The notes beneath the pieces were generated by a model. The model saw only the letters and a list, made by a program, of their open reading frames with translations. It ran no database searches and was not told the origin of the DNA. From positions 3,798-67,797 of the forward strand of contig CAUBIC010000014.1 of NCBI GenBank assembly GCA_958435945.1: 64,000 bases of DNA, given 5' to 3'. The translations under genes and the position numbers were made by a program. Origin of the DNA: an uncultured Collinsella sp. (lineage in GTDB: Bacteria; Actinomycetota; Coriobacteriia; Coriobacteriales; Coriobacteriaceae). Shown in pieces: positions 1 through 7,530 of this stretch (the stretch's first letter is position 1; every line of letters starts with the position of its first letter).

Positions 1-1362
1 GTAGGAAGGCACGTTGGCAAAACGCGTACCGGTCGGGGCAGCGGCGGATGCGACCTGGTCATCGGTGATGGCGGCCATGGTGCCGGTGCCGGTGAGCTCG
101 GCTTCGCGTCCGGTTGCCTCGTCGCCGGCGCGCAGCAGCAGCGCGACGATGATAAAGCTCGCCAGCAGCGAGGAGCCGCCCTGGCTCATAAAGGGCAGGG
201 TGACGCCGGTCAGCGGGATCAGGCGGGTTACGCCGCCAACGATTAAGAATGCCTGGAAGCTGATGGCCGCCGTAAGGCCGGTCGCGCTAAAGGCGGCAAG
301 GTCGGACTTGGCGCGGGCTGCCGTGGTGAGGCCACGCACGGCAAAAAGCATAAACAGGATGAGCACGGCGCCGCCGCCCAAAAGGCCCATTTCCTCGCCG
401 ATGGCCGAGAAGATAAAGTCGGACTCGACGACGGGGATGTTGTTTGCCATGCCGTTGCCGATGCCGACGCCAACCAGGCCGCCGTCAGCCAGTGAGTAAA
501 GTGACTGTACGATCTGGTAGCCCTGGCCCTGGGCATCCTTAAACGGATCGACCCAGACCTGAAAGCGCACTTGCACGTGCGACAGGAACTTGTAGGCGCC
601 CACGGCTCCAACGGCCAGCAGCGCAAGGCCGATGATGACGTACGAAAAGCGTCCCGTGGCAACATAGAGCATCAGCAAAAAGATGGTGTAGAACAGGACG
701 GCCGAGCCCAGGTCGCGTTCGAAGACGACGATGAGCAGGCACACGCCCCACACGGCAAACAGCGGCAGCAGCAGGCGGAAGCGCGGAATCTTGAGGCCCA
801 AGATCTTGCGGTTGGAGATGGAGAGCAGCTCGCGGTTCTCGGCCAGATAGCCTGCCAGGAACAAGACGATGAAGACCTTGGCGAACTCGCCGGGCTGGAT
901 GGTGAAGCCCGCGATGCGAATCCACAGCTTGGAGCCCGAGATCGTGGTGCCGATAAAGATCGGCAGCATCAGCAGGATGATGCCGATAATGCCAAAGGTG
1001 TACTTGTAGCGCATGACCACGTCGAGGTTCTTGACCAGTGCGAGCGTTCCCACCATGAGCGCCACCGAGACAAACAAGATGATGAGCTGCGAGATGGCGA
1101 GGTCGGGGGCCAGGCGCGTCACGAATGTGATGCCGATGCCCGAGAGCACAAAGACGATGGGCAGGATGGCGGGATCGGCGCCGGGCGCCAGGATGCGTAC
1201 GGCGATATGCGCCGCGGCGAAGGCGGCGAACAGGCCGATCGGCACGGCGAGCGTCTCAAAGGAAATCGTGGCACCCGCGGTGAGCACGTACATCGCATAG
1301 AGCAGGATGACGGGGAACGCCGAGGCGATGAGCAAGAGCAGTTCGGTGTTGCGGCGACTCAT
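1..1362 (-). CDS. ftsW: FtsW/RodA/SpoVE (SEDS) peptidoglycan polymerase, C-terminal part off the window
   Basis: This is a SEDS-family integral membrane glycosyltransferase that polymerises lipid II with a partner class B PBP. Its ATG lies at 1360-1362, and 454 codons are visible before the left edge. The reading frame gives about ten hydrophobic helices. It also has the family landmarks: a WVDPF-type segment after a conserved loop, then QGYQIVQSLYSLADGG, GVGIGNG and ESDFIFSAIGEEMGLLGG. The start is 17 bases downstream of the phosphatase stop, so it is probably in the same operon. In actinobacteria this position is held by rodA/ftsW, followed by pbpA and a PASTA kinase, which would lie to the left. 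The assignment to FtsW rather than RodA is by context only. Confidence 0.9.
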   Translation of the reverse strand, partial: MSRRNTELLLLIASAFPVILLYAMYVLTAGATISFETLAVPIGLFAAFAAAHIAVRILAPGADPAILPIVFVLSGIGITFVTRLAPDLAISQLIILFVSVALMVGTLALVKNLDVVMRYKYTFGIIGIILLMLPIFIGTTISGSKLWIRIAGFTIQPGEFAKVFIVLFLAGYLAENRELLSISNRKILGLKIPRFRLLLPLFAVWGVCLLIVVFERDLGSAVLFYTIFLLMLYVATGRFSYVIIGLALLAVGAVGAYKFLSHVQVRFQVWVDPFKDAQGQGYQIVQSLYSLADGGLVGVGIGNGMANNIPVVESDFIFSAIGEEMGLLGGGAVLILFMLFAVRGLTTAARAKSDLAAFSATGLTAAISFQAFLIVGGVTRLIPLTGVTLPFMSQGGSSLLASFIIVALLLRAGDEATGREAELTGTGTMAAITDDQVASAAAPTGTRFANVPSY

Positions 1363-1378
1363 AAGCGGCACTCCCTTT

Positions 1379-3277
1379 CTAATTCTTATCGGAGGCTTCG
1401 GCCTCGGCTGACTGTTCGGCGGTTTTCTCGGAATCTGACTCGGAGGTGGATTCCTGATTGGTGTTGTCGCGAATCGTTTGCGCGTCAATCACCTGACGGG
1501 TCTGCTCCTCGTCAATCTGATGGCGGTACTTGGAAATGGTGTCCTGCGCATCGTCGACACTCGTTTGCGGAATGCCTGCCTTCAGGCGGTTTTGCGTGTC
1601 TTCGGGCAGGTCGGACAGCTTGATGCTGGTTTCGCTTTCGAGCCAGTGGAGCTCGACCCCGAGCGTCTTGCCGGGCAGGCCGCGCCAGACGGCGACATTG
1701 CCGTGGTAGGTTCCCAAGTAATAGGAGCCGGTGACGCCCGTGTATGCCCAGATGCCTGCTATCAGCACAAAGACAAGGGCCAAGACGGTGGCGATGGTGA
1801 CATTGCGGCGTCGGACGCGTTTTGCCTCGCGCATGACGCCGTCGTCGACCAGGTCGACGACCACCACGGTCACATTGTCGTGGCCGCCGGCGGCGAGCGC
1901 CGCGTCCACCAAGTTGTCGACACAGATCTGTGCGCTCGAGGACTGCGTAGCGATGTTCTCGATATCGCTATCGGGAATCATGCTCGAAAGACCGTCGGAG
2001 CACAGAATCAGGCGGTCGCCTTCCTCGATGTGCAGGGTAAAGTGGTCGGCATACATAGCGGGATCCGAGCCCAGCGCGCGGGTGATGACCGAGCGGTTGG
2101 GGTGGACGCGGGCCTCGTCGGCCGTAATCTCGCCGGCATCCACGAGCTCCTCCACGTAGGAATGGTCGCGGGTCACGCGGATGAGCGTACCCTCGTGGAG
2201 CAGGTAGGCGCGCGAGTCGCCCACGTGGGCGATGGCGAGCGTGTCGTTTTCGATGTAGGCGCAGGTGGCCGTACATCCCATGCCGGGTTTGCCCAGGCCG
2301 TTGAGGGCGGCCTCGATCACGGCGGCGTTGGCGGCCTCGACGGCTGCGGCCAGGCGCGCGGCGTCGGCGGACTGCGGCGCCGTCTTGGCGATGGTTTCGA
2401 CGGCGATGGAGGATGCCACCTCGCCGGCGGCGTGTCCTCCCATGCCGTCGCACACGCAAAAGAGCGGCGACTGCACCAGATAGGAGTCCTCATTGTGCGG
2501 GCGCACACATCCGACGTCGGAGCGGGCGCCCCACATAAGCTGTGTGGTGGTGCCGGCGTCGTAGGTCGAGTCGGTCTCGATGCGCTCGTCGGTCAGCGGC
2601 TCAAAGCTCATGGTCGAGCCGGGATCTTTGAGCTTTGCCTCCACGGCGGCGACATCGATTTCGGCGGTGTCGCCGGGGGAGACGGTGTCGGCATCGTTGC
2701 CCGACTCGGCGTCGGAGACGTCCGGAAGGTTGAGATCTTCGGTTACGCGGTCGGCGGGATCGCCGTCCTGCTGCGGCTCGACGGCCGTCGGCTCGGGCGT
2801 CGCAAAGTGCGACGGCGCGGGCGTGCTCTGGGGTTGAGCGGAGGGCTCGGGAGCTGCGGCGGGCGCGGCAACGGGCTGCTCGACTTCGGCAGGCGTTGCG
2901 GGCGCGGGTGCCGCCTCGCTTGCCGGGGCGACGGGGAATACCGGCGCGGCAGGCTCGGGGGCGGCAAACACGGCAGCGCTCTCGTTAATCGCCTCGGCGA
3001 CGGGCTCGGCAAAGTGAGCCGGTGCGGGCGTTGCCTCCGGTTCCGCGGACTGCTCGGCAGCGTGCGCGCCGATGGGGGCGTCGAGCTGCTCGGTGTCGGC
3101 GTCCTCGTCATCGACGAGTGCCGGATATTCTTGAGTTACATGCGAAAGAGGCAGGGAGAACACGGTGTCCTCGGGCTCCACGGTCGCAGGGCGCGCCGGA
3201 GCGGCATGAGCCGGCGCAGCTGCGGGGGCAGTTGGCGTCTCGGGCATGGTTGCGGACTTGTTCTCCTCGTCGATCAT
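1379..3277 (-). CDS. PP2C-family Ser/Thr protein phosphatase, membrane anchored (PstP/Stp type)
   Basis: The 632-residue protein should dephosphorylate the Ser/Thr kinases and FHA partners encoded upstream. The PP2C domain spans about residues 248-480. It carries the metal-binding motifs RPHNEDS, CDGMGGHAAGEVAS, HVGDSRAYL, LILCSDGLS and GGHDNVTVVVV. A single membrane helix follows at about 490-512, then about 120 exported residues. Unusually, about 245 residues rich in Pro, Ala and Glu precede the catalytic domain, where PstP homologues usually start directly at it. The ATG overlaps the TGA of the upstream FHA gene (ATGA), and an AAGGTG sequence supports this start. An internal ATG right before the domain is possible, but the whole extension stays open and in frame. 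Confidence 0.93.
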   Translation of the reverse strand: MIDEENKSATMPETPTAPAAAPAHAAPARPATVEPEDTVFSLPLSHVTQEYPALVDDEDADTEQLDAPIGAHAAEQSAEPEATPAPAHFAEPVAEAINESAAVFAAPEPAAPVFPVAPASEAAPAPATPAEVEQPVAAPAAAPEPSAQPQSTPAPSHFATPEPTAVEPQQDGDPADRVTEDLNLPDVSDAESGNDADTVSPGDTAEIDVAAVEAKLKDPGSTMSFEPLTDERIETDSTYDAGTTTQLMWGARSDVGCVRPHNEDSYLVQSPLFCVCDGMGGHAAGEVASSIAVETIAKTAPQSADAARLAAAVEAANAAVIEAALNGLGKPGMGCTATCAYIENDTLAIAHVGDSRAYLLHEGTLIRVTRDHSYVEELVDAGEITADEARVHPNRSVITRALGSDPAMYADHFTLHIEEGDRLILCSDGLSSMIPDSDIENIATQSSSAQICVDNLVDAALAAGGHDNVTVVVVDLVDDGVMREAKRVRRRNVTIATVLALVFVLIAGIWAYTGVTGSYYLGTYHGNVAVWRGLPGKTLGVELHWLESETSIKLSDLPEDTQNRLKAGIPQTSVDDAQDTISKYRHQIDEEQTRQVIDAQTIRDNTNQESTSESDSEKTAEQSAEAEASDKN

Positions 3278-3690
3278 CGACGGTTCACCTTCATGACCAC
3301 GTCGCCAATCTGGACTTCATCGCCCTCGCGCAGCGTTGCGGGCTCCACCAGCTGACGGCCGTTAACGAGCGTGCCGTTCAGCGAGTTGAGGTCTTCGATG
3401 ATGAGTGCCGGGCCCTGCAGCGAAAAGCGTGCGTGCGAGGCCGAGACAAACGGTTCGTTGATGCAGATGTCCGAGGACGGCGAGCGGCCCACGATGACGG
3501 GGCCGAGCATATCTACATGGATGCCACGGATGCCGCGCGGACCCTTGTCCACATCGATCGTCCAGATAGCGGAGTCGCGGCGCTGGCCGCGTACGAGTCC
3601 CACGCCGGTTTTCATGACGGCGAACAGGAAGATGTAGAGCAGGGCGACCAGGACGATGCGGCCTGCAAAAAGGACGATATCGATGTTCAT
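3274..3690 (-). CDS. FHA domain protein with N-terminal membrane helix (FhaB/FipA-like)
   Basis: The 138-residue protein has one N-terminal membrane segment (about residues 5-28) and a cytoplasmic FHA domain. The domain shows the phosphothreonine-binding signature: GRSPSSDI, then SASHARF and EDLNSLNGTLVNG. Size, topology and position between the larger FHA gene and the PP2C gene match actinobacterial FhaB, which recruits phosphorylated cell-wall proteins. The ATG at 3688-3690 has AGGGG upstream. Its stop overlaps the phosphatase start, so translation is probably coupled. Confidence 0.92.
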   Translation of the reverse strand: MNIDIVLFAGRIVLVALLYIFLFAVMKTGVGLVRGQRRDSAIWTIDVDKGPRGIRGIHVDMLGPVIVGRSPSSDICINEPFVSASHARFSLQGPALIIEDLNSLNGTLVNGRQLVEPATLREGDEVQIGDVVMKVNRR

Positions 3691-3696
3691 AAGCGA

Positions 3697-4707
3697 CTAT
3701 CCCCTAAATTCAAAGGTGCTCAGGCCAAACGTCAGCAGATCGCCGTTGCGCAGCGGGCAGCGCGTGATGCGGCGGTTGTTGACGAGCGTGCCGTTGGTGG
3801 AATTGAGGTCCTCGATCGACCAGTCCGAACCGGTAAAGGTGAGCTGGGCGTGACGGCGCGACACGTTGGGGTCGCGCAGGGCGATGTCCGAAACCGAACG
3901 CTCGCGACCGATGGTCACCTGCGCGGAAGTGATGCTGTGGCTCTCGCCGCTCACTACGTCGACGAGCTGGGCGAGCGGGCGCTGCGGGGCGCGGGTGCTC
4001 GCCATGTTGGAGGCAATACCGGCCGCGGCGCCAAGGCCCACGGCGGCGCCGGTCGCGGCGGCTCCGCCCATACCGGCGAGGGCGTCACGAGAGACGGTCT
4101 GCGGCACGGGGATGGGCGCGGCGGCGGGGTCGGGGACGTTGGGCGCAAAGGGATCGGCCATGGCGAGCGGGTCGGGAGCGACGGCGCGGGGCGTCGGCTG
4201 CTGGGGCATGGCGGCGGGGTGCTGTTGCTGCGGAGCGGCGAATTGCTGCTTGCCGGCGCGGGGAGCGCTGGCGGCGCGGCTTGCGGCCGAGTTGTTCTGG
4301 CCCAGGCCATTCTGGTAGGCGCGCTCTTCCTCGTACAGACGACCGAGCGTGGGGGCATCGACGTTCTCGGCAAAGACCGAGAACTTACCGGCACGCAGCT
4401 GCGGGTCGATCATAAAGCGAACGAGGGGTTCGCCGACAAACACATAGCGGCGCTTTTCGGCCTGTGCTTTCACAAACTCGCGGACTTCGCGCGAAAGCTC
4501 GGGGTAGAACGGGGCGAGCATGGGATCGTCGTCGGCGGCGATCAGGATGGTATAGAGTGCCGGCGCGGTGTTGACGCCGTTGATCACCAGAGTCTGATCC
4601 TCCATGTCGCGAGCGGCCTGCTTGGCAAGCTTCTTAAAGGAGAACGGGGCACGGGTGGCACCGAAGATGCCGGCCACGTGGTCCTCGAAGATGTTCAGGA
4701 AGTTCAC
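3697..4707 (-). CDS. DUF3662 and FHA domain protein (FhaA-like)
   Basis: The 336-residue cytoplasmic protein has an N-terminal DUF3662-type domain (about residues 1-115, beginning MNFLNIFEDHVAGIFG). A Pro/Ala/Gln-rich linker follows, then a C-terminal FHA domain with IGRERSVSDIAL, VSRRHAQL and EDLNSTNGTLVNN. In mycobacteria FhaA binds phosphorylated MviN and kinases and slows peptidoglycan synthesis. The start is GTG (4705-4707). It overlaps the TGA of the kinase gene as GTGA, with GGAGAG upstream, so the two are probably co-translated. Confidence 0.93.
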   Translation of the reverse strand: MNFLNIFEDHVAGIFGATRAPFSFKKLAKQAARDMEDQTLVINGVNTAPALYTILIAADDDPMLAPFYPELSREVREFVKAQAEKRRYVFVGEPLVRFMIDPQLRAGKFSVFAENVDAPTLGRLYEEERAYQNGLGQNNSAASRAASAPRAGKQQFAAPQQQHPAAMPQQPTPRAVAPDPLAMADPFAPNVPDPAAAPIPVPQTVSRDALAGMGGAAATGAAVGLGAAAGIASNMASTRAPQRPLAQLVDVVSGESHSITSAQVTIGRERSVSDIALRDPNVSRRHAQLTFTGSDWSIEDLNSTNGTLVNNRRITRCPLRNGDLLTFGLSTFEFRG

Positions 4708-6557
4708 GAAAGATCACTCTCCGTATAGGTTCTTTGGTATCCGAGCAAATATAGGCATATCCCAACAATTATAGAGGATAGGGTTCCCGCAACCGCCGCC
4801 TTGACGACGACCGCGGCCGCAAGGCTGGCAATTTCCATATGGTGTGCAAGACAGAGCGACGCCGCGGAGCCTATTCCGCAGCCGGCGATGGCAGCGATTG
4901 CAGTCAGGTTCGAGCCCTGCTCGGCACGATTGGCATGGACGTTGAGCAGCAGAGATGTCAGTGCAGCTGTCGCCGCGACAAGCACGACGGCAGCCCAGAA
5001 GAGCATGTCTCCCAGCGCTGCGGCAACATCGCCGAGCCCCAGCACGCCTCCGGCGGAAAGCGCAACCGTAGCCAGGCGGCCAAAAAGCGCGCCCATCCCC
5101 GTGGCGGCCGCGGCGCTTGCCGGGCCGAGCCAAAAGGCCGCGATGCCGGTGGCGACCCCGGCGGCAAGGAGGACGTCGCCCGTTAGACAGCCAAGTGCCA
5201 CCGCGCAGGTGAGCGCAGCGCTCGCGGCGGCCTCGGTGCGGCCCCAGGCGATCCACCAACCGGACATGGTGGCGGCAAAGAGCACCGCGACGGGCAGCAT
5301 CGACAGGATGCCCTGCGCCTGCATGGTGGCGTTGGCCATAAGTACCAAAAAGCCCACGGCCGAGATAGCCGAGCCAATCTGCGGGGCCAGGCCGGCGGCC
5401 GCCCCAATCGCGATGGCCGCGGCAATAAGTCCGGGAAGCGCCGCGACGCCAGCCGTCTGCATGATCAAAAAGCTAAAGGCGCCGCACGTTAGCGCCGAGA
5501 TGGCGCGCATGGTGTAATCGCGCGCGTGGCCCCAGCGCGTGCCGGCCCAGCCGAGTGCGGGGTCGACCTCGATGGTGTCGTCCTCATAGGGCAGCGATTC
5601 GATATCGTCTGCCGTGCGCTCGTCATCCGACAGCTCGCCCACCATCTGCTCTAGGCTGCGACGGCCCTCGCGCACGCTGCCCAAGCCGGCGAGCAGCTGG
5701 TCGCAAAATGCCTCGATGCTGTTGGGGCGGTCTTGCGGCATGGGGGAGAGGGCGCTCATGAGCGCAGCCTCGGCTCCCGGGGGAAAGTGCGGGATGAGCT
5801 CGCTGGGGTAGGTGGCACCGCCGATGATGCGGCCGAGCGAGTCGGCGGGCGTGGCGGCCATAAAGGGGGCGCTGCCGCACAGTCCCTCGTAGATCACGCA
5901 GGCGAGGGCAAAGACATCGGCGCGCTCGTCAACCGTGCCAGTCTCGATGTCGAGCTGCTCGGGTGGCATGTAGCCGATGGTGCCGCCGCGCGAGCCGCCA
6001 AAGCCACCGGCAGACGACAGCCGCGCCATGCCAAAGTCGGTGAGCTTTACATTGCCCGAGTGGTCGATGAGCACATTGGCGGGCTTAATATCCAGGTGGA
6101 GCACGCCGTTGCTATGGGCGAAGGCGAGCGCCTGGCCCAGCGCGTCGGCAATTGCCGCGGCCTCGTCAAAGGTGAGCGAATGGCCGTCCACGCGATGCAA
6201 AAAGTCGGCGAGCGACATGCCGTCGACATATTCCATGACTAGGTAGGCATAGGCGGTATCGTGCGTAAAGTCGATAACCTGCACGATATTGGGATGTTGA
6301 AGCATAGCGGCGGTGTGTGCCTCGCGCAGGACATCCATGATGTCGCTGGCGGGCATGCCGGCACCGCCTGTGAGGGGAATGCGCTTAATGGCGACGCGAC
6401 GGCGCAGGTGCGTGTCGCGGCAAATCTCGATGGAGCCAAAACCACCGGTCGCAAGCGTCTCGAGCGGCTGGTACCGCTTGAGCAGCTCGCGAGAGCTGGT
6501 GCCCTCCAAGGGAACGTCCGGCGAGAACCGGGCGGTATGTTGCGAGAAAAGCGGCAT
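4704..6557 (-). CDS. Ser/Thr protein kinase with polytopic membrane C-terminus
   Basis: The 617-residue Hanks-type kinase heads the FHA/phosphatase operon. The catalytic domain covers about residues 29-305 and shows GGFGSIE, VAIKRI, HLDIKPAN and DFGMARL, then GTIGYMPPEQL. The catalytic loop reads HLD rather than the usual HRD. The C-terminal ~270 residues form about ten hydrophobic helices, not a single helix with extracellular PASTA repeats. It therefore cannot sense muropeptides the PknB way, and the ligand is unknown. An upstream in-frame ATG at 6626 is open, but the start at 6557 has GAGGG at good spacing. Confidence 0.9.
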   Translation of the reverse strand: MPLFSQHTARFSPDVPLEGTSSRELLKRYQPLETLATGGFGSIEICRDTHLRRRVAIKRIPLTGGAGMPASDIMDVLREAHTAAMLQHPNIVQVIDFTHDTAYAYLVMEYVDGMSLADFLHRVDGHSLTFDEAAAIADALGQALAFAHSNGVLHLDIKPANVLIDHSGNVKLTDFGMARLSSAGGFGGSRGGTIGYMPPEQLDIETGTVDERADVFALACVIYEGLCGSAPFMAATPADSLGRIIGGATYPSELIPHFPPGAEAALMSALSPMPQDRPNSIEAFCDQLLAGLGSVREGRRSLEQMVGELSDDERTADDIESLPYEDDTIEVDPALGWAGTRWGHARDYTMRAISALTCGAFSFLIMQTAGVAALPGLIAAAIAIGAAAGLAPQIGSAISAVGFLVLMANATMQAQGILSMLPVAVLFAATMSGWWIAWGRTEAAASAALTCAVALGCLTGDVLLAAGVATGIAAFWLGPASAAAATGMGALFGRLATVALSAGGVLGLGDVAAALGDMLFWAAVVLVAATAALTSLLLNVHANRAEQGSNLTAIAAIAGCGIGSAASLCLAHHMEIASLAAAVVVKAAVAGTLSSIIVGICLYLLGYQRTYTESDLS

Positions 6558-6636
6558 GGCCAACCCTCGTGCGTTTAAAGTTCGTTTGCGAGCGGCGGGC
6601 CGGGGCCAAGCCGTTCGCGGTGGCATAGATGCTGCT

Positions 6637-6642
6637 AGTGTA
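6637..6642 (-). promoter_or_regulatory. Candidate -10 hexamer of the kinase operon
   Basis: On the minus strand a TACACT hexamer lies about 80 bases before the kinase ATG, with a weak TTCACC at roughly -35. It fits an actinobacterial housekeeping -10 and would start the kinase-FHA-phosphatase-ftsW transcript. This is inferred from sequence only. Confidence 0.4.
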
Positions 6643-6698
6643 GCACGCTCGGGCGCATGGTGAAGGTAGCGGGGCGAGGTGGCCTGTCTGGCTCGGCC

Positions 6699-7415
6699 TT
6701 AGTGCTTCTTCTTGTTCTTCTTCTGCTTGCGCTGTTTGGCCTTTGCGTTCTTGGGCTCGCTTTCCTGCTTGGCCTTGGCAGCGGCCTTCTCGGCCTTCAT
6801 CTTCTTACGTTTGGTCTCGATGCGGAGTTTTTTGTTGATGCGCGCCTTGAGGAAGGAGCCAAACTGCTCGGCATCACCACGCACAAAGGTGTCCTTGGGG
6901 ATCGTCACGCCCTGGTCGGCGAACATGGCCACAAAGATGCGTTCGCCGTCGAGTACGTGGTCGAGCTTCTCAAACGGGAAGAACTGCGACTTGCCGCTCT
7001 TGCCCCAGACCATCAGGCCGTCCTCGTTGGCGGCGACGCGGCGGTAACGGCCGCCCATGGACTCGTCTGCCTCGACGGCTTCGATAAAGTCGCGCGCGAG
7101 CGTATGGTGCAGATTTTTGCTCCACCAGGCCAAAAAGGCGCCGAACACGATCAGGACGACGCCGAACTTGATCCAATTGCCGCCGGCCACTAGCATGCCG
7201 ATGCCGATAAGCGCGGCAATCGCAGCGGCGACGTACAGGGAGCCACGGCGCCTGGGCGAGGCGACCAGGCGGGCGAAATCGGTGACGAGGTCGTTTTCGT
7301 ACTGATACTCGTTGAGGTACAGGATGCCGTCATCGGCTGCTGCCTGCGTCTCGAGCGCGACCTCGACCTGGTCGGCTGCTTCGGAGGGAACGAGGTTGCT
7401 CTCTGCGTCTGCCAT
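6699..7415 (-). CDS. YcxB-like two-helix membrane protein with Lys-rich tail
   Basis: The 238-residue protein has an acidic N-terminus and two adjacent membrane helices at about residues 60-100. A soluble region with GRYRRVAANEDGLMVWGKSG and FFPFEKLDHV resembles the YcxB-like C-terminal domain, whose function is not known. The last ~40 residues are almost only Lys, Ala, Gln and Arg, which suggests binding to nucleic acid or acidic lipid. The gene is divergent from dnaX and 141 bases upstream of the kinase start. Confidence 0.75.
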   Translation of the reverse strand: MADAESNLVPSEAADQVEVALETQAAADDGILYLNEYQYENDLVTDFARLVASPRRRGSLYVAAAIAALIGIGMLVAGGNWIKFGVVLIVFGAFLAWWSKNLHHTLARDFIEAVEADESMGGRYRRVAANEDGLMVWGKSGKSQFFPFEKLDHVLDGERIFVAMFADQGVTIPKDTFVRGDAEQFGSFLKARINKKLRIETKRKKMKAEKAAAKAKQESEPKNAKAKQRKQKKNKKKH

Positions 7416-7530
7416 GCTCTTTGGACTCCTATCGCGGCGGGCTCGCCGTACGGGTTATTATGAATGCAGTATGCCGTGCGACCGCATGGCCGCCGCGGCA
7501 ACAAGACTCAGTATACCCGGGGGAGCACCC

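Noticed and set aside
571..1623. Plus-strand frame of 350 codons opposite FtsW and PP2C
   Set aside because: Low-complexity Asp/Arg/His-rich product, opposite clear membrane and phosphatase genes.
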